64,000 nucleotides of DNA from Actinotalea subterranea (GCF_008364845.1 NZ_VTTP01000013.1:1-64000); one strand, 5' to 3'; numbered from the stretch's first letter, positions 17,548-26,539 are shown. The notes: generated by a model not told the origin, from the letters alone. Numbers and translations are program-made.

Positions 17548-17610
17548 GCCTCGAGCCTCGGCCCTCGGGCGCGAGGGCGGATCACCCGGCCAGGGGCGAG
17601 GTCGGTCGAT

Positions 17611-17640
17611 CCCGGCATCGACCGATCGGTTGATGCCGGG
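17611..17640. promoter_or_regulatory. 30-base near-perfect palindrome between exporter module B and the sigma factor gene
   Basis: Arms CCCGGCATCGACC and GGTTGATGCCGGG flank a GATC centre with a single mismatch. The left arm also pairs with an upstream GGTCGAT (17604-17610), giving three alternating half-sites. It sits 64 bases before the ATPase start and 117 before the sigma factor start. A binding site for the module B response regulator, possibly coordinating both units, is the best guess. A hairpin role is less likely because neither operon ends here. Confidence 0.6.
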
Positions 17641-17756
17641 CCAGGCGCAGGGGCCGTCCCCGGGCGTTCACCCGCAGGGCGTCGCGCCCGGCGGGACGCC
17701 CTGCTTAGCATGACGTCCCGCCCGAACCACCACAGACCGCCGCAGGAGGTGCCGCC

Positions 17757-18677
17757 GTGCCCGCCACTCTGACGCCCGAGGACCAGGAGAGCCTGGTCCG
17801 CCTGGCGCGCGCCGGCGACGCGGCGTCGTTCGGGGCGCTGGTCGCGGCGCACGAGGCGCGTGCGCGTGCGGTCGCCGTCTCCGTGCTGGGCTACGGCGCG
17901 GGTGCGGAGGACGCGGTCCAGGACGGCATCCTCACCGCCTTGACCCAGCTCGACGAGCTCCGTGAGCCCGCGGCCTTCGGGGCGTGGCTGCGCACCATCG
18001 TGCGCCACCACGCGCTCGCGCAGGTACGGCGGGACCGTCGGTACGCGCCCCTCCCGCAGGAGGAGGACGCGCTCGGCGTCGTCGACCCCCCGGAGCGTCT
18101 GTTCGAGGACGCGACGACGCGCGCGTGGTTGTGGACCGCGCTCTCGACGCTCACCGAGCCGCTGCGCACGGTGACCCTGCTGCGCTACTTCAGCTCCGCG
18201 CAGTCGTACGCGGCGATCGCCGCCGTGTGCGGCGTCCCGGTGGGGACGGTCCGTAGCCGGCTGAGCCAGGCCCGCGTCAAGCTGCTCGAGGAGCTCAAGC
18301 GCGCGGCGGTCGACGCACCCGACCCGACGCTCCGTGCGCAGGCCGACGCCGCCCGGGCGGCCTGGTTCCTGGCCGCCGTCCGGACGGGGGAGCTCGACCG
18401 GGCCGTCGACGACCTGTGGGGTGCCGCCATGACCGCGAAGGGCCCCGCCGGCCAGGAGTGGGACCGCTCGGCCCTCGTCGCTGCCCTGCGCGCGGACGTC
18501 GACCACGGCGTGGCGCAACGGGTCACGAACGTGCAGACCGCCGGGGACGTGCAGATCTGGGAGACCCGCATGACCAGCGAGGACCTGGACTACTGCAGCG
18601 CGCCCGCGGTCCTGTGGCTCCAGCGGAACGCCCACGGCCGCGTCCGCACGCTGCGGCTGTACCACCCCGAGCCCTGA
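17757..18677 (+). CDS. ECF-type RNA polymerase sigma factor with C-terminal extension
   Basis: This 306-residue protein has sigma region 2 (about residues 10-85, GAEDAVQDGILTAL) and region 4 (about 125-180, SYAAIAAVCGVPVGTVRSRLSQAR). A C-terminal extension of about 120 residues follows, containing a tryptophan-rich, possibly NTF2/SnoaL-like segment. Such extensions often replace an anti-sigma factor as the regulatory part. No anti-sigma gene is adjacent. The GTG at 17757 follows AGGAGGT by six bases. Confidence 0.85.
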   Translation: MPATLTPEDQESLVRLARAGDAASFGALVAAHEARARAVAVSVLGYGAGAEDAVQDGILTALTQLDELREPAAFGAWLRTIVRHHALAQVRRDRRYAPLPQEEDALGVVDPPERLFEDATTRAWLWTALSTLTEPLRTVTLLRYFSSAQSYAAIAAVCGVPVGTVRSRLSQARVKLLEELKRAAVDAPDPTLRAQADAARAAWFLAAVRTGELDRAVDDLWGAAMTAKGPAGQEWDRSALVAALRADVDHGVAQRVTNVQTAGDVQIWETRMTSEDLDYCSAPAVLWLQRNAHGRVRTLRLYHPEP

Positions 18678-18792
18678 CCTGACTCGCGCCGGGTGCACCG
18701 ACGTCGGACGCAGGATCGAACTTTCTGGGCCCCCCGCGCCTCCTGTCCTCGACGGATCGCAACGGCGGTCCGCTGATCCAGGAGAGACACAC

Positions 18793-19743
18793 ATGACATC
18801 CACCTCGCACCACGGTGCTCCGACACCCCACGCGACCGTCGTCGACGGTGTCGTCCAGCGCTTCCACGTGGCGGGCCGAGGGCCGGTCTGCGTCGTCCAC
18901 CCGGGCGGTCCGGGGGCCGACTGGGAGTACCTGCGGATGCCCGAGCTCGAGCGGCACCTCACGGTCGTCTACGTCGAGCCGATCGGCACGGGGCACTCGG
19001 GCCGCCTGGCGAACCCTCGCGACTACCGCATCGACACCTACGCGCGGCACCTCGCGCAGGTCGTCCGCTCGGTCGCCGACCCGGCGGACCCGCGCGTGCA
19101 CCTCATCGGGCACTCGTTCGGTGGGTTCGTGATGGCGCACTACGCCCTGCTCCACCCGGAGCGTGTCGCAGGCGTCGTGCTGTACGCGACGGCCGCCCGG
19201 CTCGGTCCCGAGCTGATGCAGCGGGCCCTCGAGACCCTCGTCCGACGCGCGGAGCAGCAGCCCTCGCGCCCGGACCTCGCGGCGCTCCCGGGTGCGCTCC
19301 AGGCGATGCTCGAGGCGACGACGGACGAGGCGTTGGCGCAGGCGCTGCCGTCCGCGCTCCCGCTGTACGTCGGCGACCTGCCCGCGCGTGCGGAGGTCGT
19401 CGAGGGGCTCGTCCGGACGATGCGCCTGGCGGCGACGCCGCTGGGCACGCCGGAGATCTCGCCGTTCGACGTACGCGGCTCGCTCGCCCGGATGACGGCG
19501 CCCGCGCTCGTCCTGTGCGGTGAGCTGGACCCGGTCTGCGGCCCGGAGTGGGGACGTGAGCTGCACGCGCTGCTCCCGACCTCGACCTACGTCGAGGTGC
19601 CCGAGGCCGGGCACATGCTGCACCTCGAGGCGCCGGACCTGTTCGCCGGAGCGGTCCTCTCCTTCCTGGCGGACGCCGGAGCTGGGCCGGGCGCCGGAGC
19701 GGGGCCGGTCGCCGGCGACGAGGTCCGGGCGGCGGACCTGTGA
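18793..19743 (+). CDS. Alpha/beta hydrolase, proline-iminopeptidase-like
   Basis: This 316-residue cytoplasmic protein has an oxyanion-hole motif HPGGPG (about 36-41), the nucleophile elbow GHSFGG with S108, a late Asp (CGELDPVCG) and the catalytic His in EAGHMLHLE. This matches S33-type alpha/beta hydrolases. The last 20 residues are a low-complexity Gly-Ala-Pro stretch. The ATG follows AGGAGAG. Its stop overlaps the GTG of the acetyltransferase gene. The substrate is unknown. Confidence 0.85.
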   Translation: MTSTSHHGAPTPHATVVDGVVQRFHVAGRGPVCVVHPGGPGADWEYLRMPELERHLTVVYVEPIGTGHSGRLANPRDYRIDTYARHLAQVVRSVADPADPRVHLIGHSFGGFVMAHYALLHPERVAGVVLYATAARLGPELMQRALETLVRRAEQQPSRPDLAALPGALQAMLEATTDEALAQALPSALPLYVGDLPARAEVVEGLVRTMRLAATPLGTPEISPFDVRGSLARMTAPALVLCGELDPVCGPEWGRELHALLPTSTYVEVPEAGHMLHLEAPDLFAGAVLSFLADAGAGPGAGAGPVAGDEVRAADL

Positions 19744-20570
19744 CCGCCCTCGGCACGGACCTCACCGCCCTGCTGCACAACTGGGACACGTACTGGCTCG
19801 GCTGGGGGGTCCGGGACCGCGGCAGCGTCGACGGGCTCGCGTACCACGTCTCCGGTGTGCCGCACCCGATCCTCAACGGGGTCACGTCGAGCGCGGCCCC
19901 CGCGAGCGAGGTGCTGCCTGAGCTCCGCGAGAGGCTTCGCGGCCTGCCCTGGGTGTGGCAGGTGAGCCCGCTCAGCCGGCCGGGGACCGTGGACGAGCTC
20001 CTCGCGGGTGGTGGCGTCGACGCGGGCTCGCTGGACGTGATGGCGCTGGATCCTGCCGCGTTCCGTCCGGTCGCGGAGCCGCCCGCCGGCCTGAGCGTCA
20101 ACGAGGTGCCGGCTGAGGCGGACCTGGGGCCCTGGGTCGACGGCTACCGCGACGCGTTCGGCGTCCCGCCGGAGGCCCGGGACCTCACGGTCGGCGTCGA
20201 GCGGCAGCGCAGCTACGACGCGGGTGCCCGGACGCGGCTCGTCGGCGTGCTCGCGGGCTCCGTCGTGGCGACGACGGAGGTGCTCGTCACCGGGACGGTC
20301 GCGGGCATCTACGTCGTCGCGACCCAGGCGGAGCACCGCGGTCGAGGGATCGCGACGGCCCTGGTCAGCGCCGGCGTCGAGCGTGCCCTGCGCGACGGCG
20401 CGACCGCCGTGACGCTCCAGGCGGAGCCCGGCGCGCTCGGCGTGTACCGCCGGGTCGGGTTCCGCAGCGTCTCGCACCTCACGTCCGTCTACTTCGCACC
20501 GGCACCGGCACCGGCACCGAAGTCGTCGGCGGCCGAGCGGGCGCCGCGGACGGTGGCGCGCAGCACGTAG
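19740..20570 (+). CDS. GNAT family N-acetyltransferase
   Basis: This 276-residue protein has a divergent N-terminal half and a C-terminal GNAT domain with the acetyl-CoA loop TQAEHRGRGIATALVSAGV and the closing motif GALGVYRRVGFR. The GTG start overlaps the upstream stop by four bases. A simple repeat of GCACCG (four units, 20496-20519) encodes a Pro-Ala tail. The acceptor is unknown. It forms a likely transcriptional unit with the hydrolase and perhaps the sigma factor. Confidence 0.85.
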   Translation: MTALGTDLTALLHNWDTYWLGWGVRDRGSVDGLAYHVSGVPHPILNGVTSSAAPASEVLPELRERLRGLPWVWQVSPLSRPGTVDELLAGGGVDAGSLDVMALDPAAFRPVAEPPAGLSVNEVPAEADLGPWVDGYRDAFGVPPEARDLTVGVERQRSYDAGARTRLVGVLAGSVVATTEVLVTGTVAGIYVVATQAEHRGRGIATALVSAGVERALRDGATAVTLQAEPGALGVYRRVGFRSVSHLTSVYFAPAPAPAPKSSAAERAPRTVARST

Positions 20571-20595
20571 CGCTGGGGCGAGGCCGGGGGAGGGC

Positions 20596-20632
20596 GTCCG
20601 CCCGGCGGCACCACGCGTGCTGCCGGGCGGAC
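20596..20632. terminator. Bidirectional terminator between convergent genes
   Basis: Arms of 16 bases (20596-20611 and 20617-20632) pair with a single G-T mismatch around the loop CACGC. The hairpin sits between the acetyltransferase stop at 20570 and the response-regulator stop at 20692, which converge. It probably ends both transcripts. Confidence 0.75.
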
Positions 20633-20691
20633 CCGACCGGGCGAGGAGGACGGCGGTGACCGCCGGGCCCGGCTCCGCGGCTCGGCGGACG

Positions 20692-21375
20692 TCACCGCTG
20701 CCCGGCGCCGCCCCCGACCAGTCCGGACTCGTACGCGATGATCACGGCCTGCACGCGGTCCCGTGCCCCGAGCTTCGCGAACACGTTGCCCACGTGCGTC
20801 TTCACGGTGGTCTCGGACACGATCAGCAAGGTCGCGATCTCGGCGTTGGAGGCGCCCTCCGCGATCAGCCGCAGGACCTCGAGCTCGCGCGGCGTGAGCA
20901 CGCTCAGGCGGGGGTTAGGGGCGTCGTCCGCCGTCGCCCCGGCGCTCGCGGGCAGATGGGGCGCGAAGAGGTCGAGCATCCGGCGCAGCACGCGTGGTGC
21001 GACGACGGCCGTGCCCGCGGCGACCGTGCGGATCGCGTCGACGAGCTCGTCGGGCCGGGCCGACTTCAGCAGGAACCCGCTCGCCCCGGCGCGCAGTGCG
21101 GCGAACGCGAGGTCGTCCACGTCGAACGTCGTGAGCACGAGCACGCGGGAGCCCGGGTGCTCGGCGACCACGCGCCGCGTCGCCTCGATGCCGTCCATGC
21201 CGGGCATGCGGATGTCCATGAGCACGACGTCGGGCGCGAGCGCCGCGACCTGCTCGAGCGCGACCCGGCCGTCGGCGGCCTCGCCGACCACCTCGAGGTC
21301 CGGCTCGGACTCGATGACGAGCCGGAATCCGACGCGCAGCAGCGACTGGTCGTCCACGAGGAGCACTGTCGTCAC
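20692..21375 (-). CDS. NarL/LuxR-type response regulator (exporter module C)
   Basis: This 227-residue regulator has a receiver domain (VLLVDDQSLLRVGF; Asp in VVLMDIRMPG) and a LuxR HTH (LTPRELEVLRLIAEGASNAEIATLLIVS). I chose GTG 21375, which overlaps the kinase stop by four bases and is preceded by GGGAGG. A longer frame beginning at 21402 has no such signal. It closes the five-gene module C operon. Confidence 0.92.
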   Translation of the reverse strand: MTTVLLVDDQSLLRVGFRLVIESEPDLEVVGEAADGRVALEQVAALAPDVVLMDIRMPGMDGIEATRRVVAEHPGSRVLVLTTFDVDDLAFAALRAGASGFLLKSARPDELVDAIRTVAAGTAVVAPRVLRRMLDLFAPHLPASAGATADDAPNPRLSVLTPRELEVLRLIAEGASNAEIATLLIVSETTVKTHVGNVFAKLGARDRVQAVIIAYESGLVGGGAGQR

Positions 21376-22823
21376 GGCCGACCTCCCTTCTCGTCGGTCC
21401 ACGGCAGGGTCGCGTGCACGCGCCAGCCGCCGCCCGGCCGGGGACCGGCCTCGACGTGGCCGCCGAGCAGCGCCGCGCGTTCCCGCATCCCGACGACGCC
21501 GCGTCCGGTGCCGCCACCCCCACCCGTGCCGGGGCGTGCGCCGCCCCCGTCGACGACCTCGACCTCCACGGTGGTCGCGGTGCGCCGCACCGAGACCTCG
21601 ACGGACGATGCGCCCGGCGCGTGGCGCAGCACGTTGGTCAGCGCCTCACCCAGGATGCGCACGACCGCCAGGCGCACCGACGTGTCGGCCGGGAGCTCGG
21701 TGTCCAGACCCGTGGCGCGCACCGGGACGCCCGCAGCCTCGAAGCGCTCGACGAGCGTCGACAGGTCGACCTCGGTGGGTTCGGCACGACGGCCGTCGCC
21801 CTCGCCGCCCGCCGGGCCGAGCGCACCCAGGACGCCCTGCATGTCGCCGAGCGCGGCCCGTCCGGTGCGGGCGATCTGCCGCACCGCGTCGCGGGACAGG
21901 TCCGGCGCTCGCTCGAAGGCGGCGTCCGCGCCGTCGGCCAGGCTGACCATCACCGACACGTTGTGCGCGACGACGTCGTGCATCTCCCGTGCGATGTGGG
22001 CGCGCTCGGCGGCCCGTGCCAACGCGGCGCTCTGGTCCCGCTCCCGCGCCAGCGCGCGGTAGCGCTCGACGAGGTCCTGCGCGTGCAGGCGGCGAGCGCG
22101 CGCCGCCGACCCCACGGCCACGCCGAGCAGCAGGACGGCGTGCAGCACGAGCAGCGACCCGGTCCTGCGCGCCGCGGCGAACGGTGGCTCGGGAAGGCTT
22201 CGCGCCGGTTCCCACGGCTCGGCGATCGAGGGTACGGCGCTGTACCACAAGGTCATCTCGACGAAGCCGAGATGCTCCCACCACCACGTCGCCGCCGTCA
22301 GGACGACCAGCACGAGGGCGACCACCGACCAGGTCACGCGTGGCCCGTGCGCCGCCGCGACGCTGTAGAGGGCGCACGCCACCGCGGCTCCGAGCACCCC
22401 CTGGACCCCGGCCACGAGCACGGACGCGACGAACCCCGCCACGAGCAGCGCGGTCACCGTGAGCGGCCGGGCCCGCCGGAACAGCAGGAGGGCGGCCCCG
22501 CCGAAGGCCCCGACGAGCCATGTGGCGGTGACCGTGCGCTCGATCTCGGAGTCCATCGGGTACAGGCCCAGGAACCGCGCGCCGACGGCGGCCTGCCAGG
22601 CGAAGATCACGCCGACGAGGCCCACCAGGACGATCGCGACGGCGACCGTCACGTCCATGATCCAGGGGTGCGCGTTGACCAGCCGTGCGACGGGGCTGCC
22701 GCCGCTGACCTGGGCCTCCGTCAGCGGGGCGTCCTCCGGCCCGGGCGCGCCGGCGCTCGCGGGCGTCGCGCGTCGGATCACCATCGGGCCACTGTGCCAT
22801 CCCGCTCGTTCAACGGACGTCAT
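21372..22823 (-). CDS. DesK-type sensor histidine kinase (exporter module C)
   Basis: This kinase of up to 483 residues has a 60-residue polar leader, about six membrane helices, a HisKA_3 motif with His in AREMHDVVAHNVSVM and a HATPase with GRGVVGMRERAALLGG. The start at 22823 overlaps the permease gene by 14 bases; ATG 22784 is an alternative that would shorten the leader. It resembles the module A kinase (HDVIAHHVAVM) more than the module B kinase. Confidence 0.9.
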   Translation of the reverse strand: MTSVERAGWHSGPMVIRRATPASAGAPGPEDAPLTEAQVSGGSPVARLVNAHPWIMDVTVAVAIVLVGLVGVIFAWQAAVGARFLGLYPMDSEIERTVTATWLVGAFGGAALLLFRRARPLTVTALLVAGFVASVLVAGVQGVLGAAVACALYSVAAAHGPRVTWSVVALVLVVLTAATWWWEHLGFVEMTLWYSAVPSIAEPWEPARSLPEPPFAAARRTGSLLVLHAVLLLGVAVGSAARARRLHAQDLVERYRALARERDQSAALARAAERAHIAREMHDVVAHNVSVMVSLADGADAAFERAPDLSRDAVRQIARTGRAALGDMQGVLGALGPAGGEGDGRRAEPTEVDLSTLVERFEAAGVPVRATGLDTELPADTSVRLAVVRILGEALTNVLRHAPGASSVEVSVRRTATTVEVEVVDGGGARPGTGGGGGTGRGVVGMRERAALLGGHVEAGPRPGGGWRVHATLPWTDEKGGRP

Positions 22824-23613
22824 GCCGCGACAACCGGTACGCCGCCGCCGCGAGCAGCACCACCACCCACACCAGGAGCACGACGCCGCCGCCCCACACC
22901 CCGAGCTGCGGCCCGCGCGTCACGGCATCCAGGCCGGCGAGCGCGGCGTCGTCCTGCAGGAGCCGGGCGCCCGACGACGGCAGGAAGGCGCGGATCGTGT
23001 CGGTCGTCCGGCCGGGGTTCATCGCCAGGAGGTGGTCGCCCACGAGCACGAGCAGAACCCCGGCGACGAGCGCGGACGCGGGGTGGCGCAGCAGCGCGCC
23101 GAGGCCCACACCGAGGAGGGCGACGGCGGCCGAGGCCAGCACGAAGCCGAGCAGGGCCCGGGCAGCGCCCGGCACCGAGAGGTCCAGGGCGGGTGCGTCC
23201 ACGGCGCGGACGCCCCCGGTCGCCAGGTAGGAGGCACCCAGTGCGACGGACGCCGTGGTCAGCGCAGCCAGGAGCGTGACCTGCACCTGCGCCGCGAGGA
23301 CGGGCAGTCGCCGGGGCACCGTGGTGTAGGTCGTCCGGGCGGTACCCGTCGTGTGCTCGGACGTCCCCACCAGGACGCCCAGCACGAGGAACCCCAGCTG
23401 GGCCAGGACGAACCCGGAGGTCACGACCCAGGAGCCGGACCGGCCGTCGCCCGGCCGGACGAACAGGCCGAGCCCGTACGCGGTACCCGCCGCGACGGCC
23501 ACCGTGCCCAGCGCGATCCAGACGTTCGACCGCACGCTGGTGAGCTTGGTCCACTCGGCGCGGAGCACACGGAGCCCGGTCGACCCCGGCCGGCCCATCA
23601 CGGCGGCGGTCAT
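22810..23613 (-). CDS. ABC-2 type exporter permease 2 (module C)
   Basis: This 267-residue permease begins LRAEWTKLTSVRSNVWIALG and has six membrane helices, ending with a short basic tail (YRLSRHDVR). It resembles the permease directly upstream (AEWTKLTSLRSPWW start and RLHARDVR end), so the two are probably duplicated genes forming a heterodimeric channel. The ATG overlaps the stop of that gene by four bases. Confidence 0.88.
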   Translation of the reverse strand: MTAAVMGRPGSTGLRVLRAEWTKLTSVRSNVWIALGTVAVAAGTAYGLGLFVRPGDGRSGSWVVTSGFVLAQLGFLVLGVLVGTSEHTTGTARTTYTTVPRRLPVLAAQVQVTLLAALTTASVALGASYLATGGVRAVDAPALDLSVPGAARALLGFVLASAAVALLGVGLGALLRHPASALVAGVLLVLVGDHLLAMNPGRTTDTIRAFLPSSGARLLQDDAALAGLDAVTRGPQLGVWGGGVVLLVWVVVLLAAAAYRLSRHDVR

Positions 23614-24491
23614 CGCACGTCCCGGGCGTGCAGCCGCACGGCTGCCGCCGCGAGCAGCACCACGATCCACGCGAGGAGAACCAGGCCGCCGCCCACCGGG
23701 CCGAGGTCCGGTGCGCCGTCGATCGGACCGTAGGAGGCGGGGATCGTCATGAGCTGTGCGGCACCACCGGGAGAGAAGGCCATGAGCGTGCCCGGCACGG
23801 TGGTCGGCACAGCGCCGTCCACCAGACCGGTCGACGCGGGGTCGGCGCCGACCATGGGGTCGCTCACCATCATGAGCACGATGGGCAGGATGAGGACGGC
23901 GAACAACCCCGTCAGCATGGCCGGAACCGTGCGGCGCACCAGCGCCCCCAGGGCCAACCCGAACAGTGCCAGGCCGACGCCGAAGGCCACCATGCCGAGC
24001 ATCAGTCCGGGAGCGTCGCCGCCGGTCAGGTCGACGGCGATGCCCCGCGATGCCGCCGGCGGCCAGATCCCCACCACGCAGGCCGCCGTCGCCGCCACGG
24101 CCAGGGCCAGCGCGAACGCGGTCAGGGCGAGCACCTGTGCGGCGAGCACGGGCAACCTCCGGGGGGCCAGCGTGAAGGTCGTCCGGAACGCGCCGGTGCG
24201 GAACTCGCCGGCACCCACCAGCACGCCCAGCACCAGCGGGCCGACCTGGCCCAGAACGAGGCCCGTCGACAGCGAGTCGACCGGCTGGAACCCGGAGTCG
24301 ACCGAGGATGCCTGCGCGCTCAGGTACGTGATTGCCCCGGTGACCAGCACCGTCACCGCCGCGACCCACCACGGTGAGCGCAGCGACGTGAGCTTGGTCC
24401 ACTCCGCGGCGAGCAGGCGGGCGAAGGTCGGGCCGGAGCGGGCGGTGGCCAGCGCCCGGGCCGCGCCCGGCACCGTCGTCGCGGCGCTCAC
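23610..24491 (-). CDS. ABC-2 type exporter permease 1 (module C)
   Basis: This 293-residue permease has the AEWTKLTSLRSPWW cytoplasmic start, about six membrane helices and a large loop between helices 5 and 6 carrying SDPMVGADPASTG. The GTG at 24491 overlaps the ATPase stop by four bases. It works with the second permease and the ATPase at 24488, probably as an exporter or detoxification pump. Confidence 0.88.
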   Translation of the reverse strand: MSAATTVPGAARALATARSGPTFARLLAAEWTKLTSLRSPWWVAAVTVLVTGAITYLSAQASSVDSGFQPVDSLSTGLVLGQVGPLVLGVLVGAGEFRTGAFRTTFTLAPRRLPVLAAQVLALTAFALALAVAATAACVVGIWPPAASRGIAVDLTGGDAPGLMLGMVAFGVGLALFGLALGALVRRTVPAMLTGLFAVLILPIVLMMVSDPMVGADPASTGLVDGAVPTTVPGTLMAFSPGGAAQLMTIPASYGPIDGAPDLGPVGGGLVLLAWIVVLLAAAAVRLHARDVR

Positions 24492-25414
24492 CGGGTGCGC
24501 CCGAGGGTGTCGGCCGTGCGGTACTCCACGGAGTCGCCGGTCAGCTGCAGGTACGCGTCCTCGAGCGACCCGGACTCGGCGCCGAGCTCCAGCACGGTGA
24601 CCCCGCACCGGCGGGCGGCCGTGCCGACGTCGTCGACCGACGCTCCGTGCACCTGCAGGACGCCGCCGTCCTGCGGCGTGACGTCGGCGCCGGCCGTGAG
24701 GAGCTCGCGGGCCAGCGCCTCGGGGTCGGTGGTGCGCACCCGCACGGCGCCGGCGCGCTCCGAGCGGGCGACGATCTCCTGGACCGTCGCGTCGGCGAGC
24801 AGACGGCCGCGGCCGATGATCACGACCCGGTCGGCGCACAGCGCGAGCTCGTGCATCAGGTGCGACGAGAGGAGCACCGTGCGGCCCTCGGCCGCGAGCT
24901 CGCGCACCAGGTGCCGCACCCACAGCACGCCGTCCGGGTCCAGGCCGTTGACGGGCTCGTCGAGGATGAGCGTGGCAGGGTCGCCGAGCAGCGCCCCGGC
25001 GATGCCGAGGCGCTGCCCCATGCCGAGCGAGAACGTGCCTGCGCGGCGGTTCGCGGCCGGCTCGAGGCCGGTCTGCGCGAGGACCTCACGCACGCGTGCC
25101 TTGCCGATGCCGTGGGTCTGGGCCATCGCCAGCAGGTGCTTGTACGCCGTGCGCCCGGGGTGCACCGAGCGGGCGTCGAGCATGACGCCCACCGCGTGCA
25201 GCGGCGCGGGCAGGTCCGCGTACCGGCGACCGGCGACCGTCGCCGTGCCCGACGTCGGGCGCTCGAGACCCACCACGACGCGCATGGTCGTGGACTTGCC
25301 CGCGCCGTTGGGGCCGAGGAATCCCGTGACCGTCCCCGGCCGGGCCGTGAACGTCAGCCCGTCCACCGCCGTCGTGCTCCCGTAGCGCTTGGTCAGCGCC
25401 TCCACCTCGATCAT
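24488..25414 (-). CDS. ABC exporter ATPase (module C)
   Basis: This 308-residue ATPase has Walker A GPNGAGKS, signature FSLGMGQRLGIA, Walker B TLILDEPVNGLD and H-loop LLSSHLMHELA. It closely parallels the module A ATPase, including the ARSVHPGRTAYKHLLA segment that aligns with AKSVDKGRTARNHLLA. I chose ATG 25414 with GAGGAG upstream; GTG 25417 is possible. It heads the operon ATPase, permease, permease, kinase, regulator. Confidence 0.93.
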   Translation of the reverse strand: MIEVEALTKRYGSTTAVDGLTFTARPGTVTGFLGPNGAGKSTTMRVVVGLERPTSGTATVAGRRYADLPAPLHAVGVMLDARSVHPGRTAYKHLLAMAQTHGIGKARVREVLAQTGLEPAANRRAGTFSLGMGQRLGIAGALLGDPATLILDEPVNGLDPDGVLWVRHLVRELAAEGRTVLLSSHLMHELALCADRVVIIGRGRLLADATVQEIVARSERAGAVRVRTTDPEALARELLTAGADVTPQDGGVLQVHGASVDDVGTAARRCGVTVLELGAESGSLEDAYLQLTGDSVEYRTADTLGRTR

Positions 25415-25521
25415 CACGTCTCCTCGTCGTCGGGCCGGTGCCCGTGCGGGCGTCCGTCGGCGACGTTACGGAGAGGGACCGGGCGGCCGGCACCTGCTGG
25501 TGGAGGAGACCAGCGGGCTGT

Positions 25522-25547
25522 GCCCCTCCTCCCACGGGAGGAGGGGC
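25522..25547. terminator. Perfect 12-bp inverted repeat between the aldo/keto reductase and exporter module C
   Basis: Arms GCCCCTCCTCCC and GGGAGGAGGGGC are exact, with AC at the centre. The repeat lies 15 bases past the aldo/keto reductase stop and about 108 bases before the module C ATPase start, all on the minus strand. It may terminate the reductase transcript. The near-absence of a loop also fits a DNA operator for module C. Confidence 0.5.
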
Positions 25548-25562
25548 GTCCACCGTGGGGCG

Positions 25563-26459
25563 CTACCCGGCCGTGACCCGTGCGTCGGCCCGGCCGATCC
25601 CGTCGAGCACAGCCAGGTCGGCCGGCGTCAGCGCGAGGCCCGCCCCGGCGACGTTCTCGCGCAGGTGCGCGACGGAGCGGGTGCCCGGGATCAGCAGGAT
25701 GTTGGGCGAGCGCTGAAGCAGCCAGGCGAGCGCGACCGACATGGGTGTCGCACCGAGCCGCTCGGCGACGTCCGTCAGCGCGGCCGACTGCAGGGGGCTG
25801 AAGCCGCCCAGCGGGAAGAACGGCACGTACGCGATGCCGTCCGCCGCGAGCGCGTCCACGAGGTCGTCGTCGTGCCGCACGGCGAGGTTGTACATGTTCT
25901 GCACGCACACGATCGGCGTGATCGCGCGGGCCTCGGCGACCTGCTCGGGCGTCGCGTTGCTGAGGCCGAGGTGGCGCACGAGCCCCTGGCCCTGGAGGTC
26001 GACGAGCGTCTCGAGTGCCGTGGCCAGCGAGCCGGGCTGCGGGCCCGACGCGTCCCCGAGGCGCAGGTTGACGACGTCGAGCACGTCCAGGCCCAGGGAC
26101 TCGAGGTTCGCGTCGACCGCGCGCCGCAGGTCGTCCGGGCGTCGCGCCGGTGGCCAGCCGCCCTGGGCGTCCCGCGTGGCGCCCACCTTGGTGACGACGT
26201 GCAGGGAGGCCGGGTAGGGGTGCAGCGCCTCGCGGATGAGCTCGTTGGTCACGCGCGGGCCGTACGCGTCGGCGGTGTCGACGTGCGTGATGCCCAGGTC
26301 GACGGCCTCGCGCAGCACCGCGAGCGCACCGTCGTGGTCCGCCGGTGGGCCCATGACGCCGGGCCCGGCGAGCTGCATGGCGCCGTAGCCGACGCGGGTG
26401 ACGGTGAGGTCGCCCAGGGTCCAGGTGCCGCCGGGGAGCGTGGTGGAGGTCGCGGTCAT
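25563..26459 (-). CDS. Aldo/keto reductase
   Basis: This 298-residue TIM-barrel oxidoreductase shows HVDTADAYG (catalytic Asp and Tyr) and VVTKVG (catalytic Lys). The position of the usual catalytic His reads VVNLRLG, with Asn in its place, as in some members of this subfamily. The NADP-binding end GTRSVAHLRENV is intact. The ATG at 26459 follows GAAGGCGAG. It is divergent from an HxlR regulator that probably controls it. Confidence 0.88.
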   Translation of the reverse strand: MTATSTTLPGGTWTLGDLTVTRVGYGAMQLAGPGVMGPPADHDGALAVLREAVDLGITHVDTADAYGPRVTNELIREALHPYPASLHVVTKVGATRDAQGGWPPARRPDDLRRAVDANLESLGLDVLDVVNLRLGDASGPQPGSLATALETLVDLQGQGLVRHLGLSNATPEQVAEARAITPIVCVQNMYNLAVRHDDDLVDALAADGIAYVPFFPLGGFSPLQSAALTDVAERLGATPMSVALAWLLQRSPNILLIPGTRSVAHLRENVAGAGLALTPADLAVLDGIGRADARVTAG

Positions 26460-26539
26460 GTCTCGCCTTCGGGTCGGTGGGTGGTTGTGCCGTGGTCGGC
26501 GTGGCACCAGGATGGGGACGAAGGCTCTCTGACGGGAAG

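Noticed and set aside
20496-20519. GCACCG tandem units as a regulatory repeat
   Set aside because: They lie in frame inside the acetyltransferase gene and simply encode a Pro-Ala tail.
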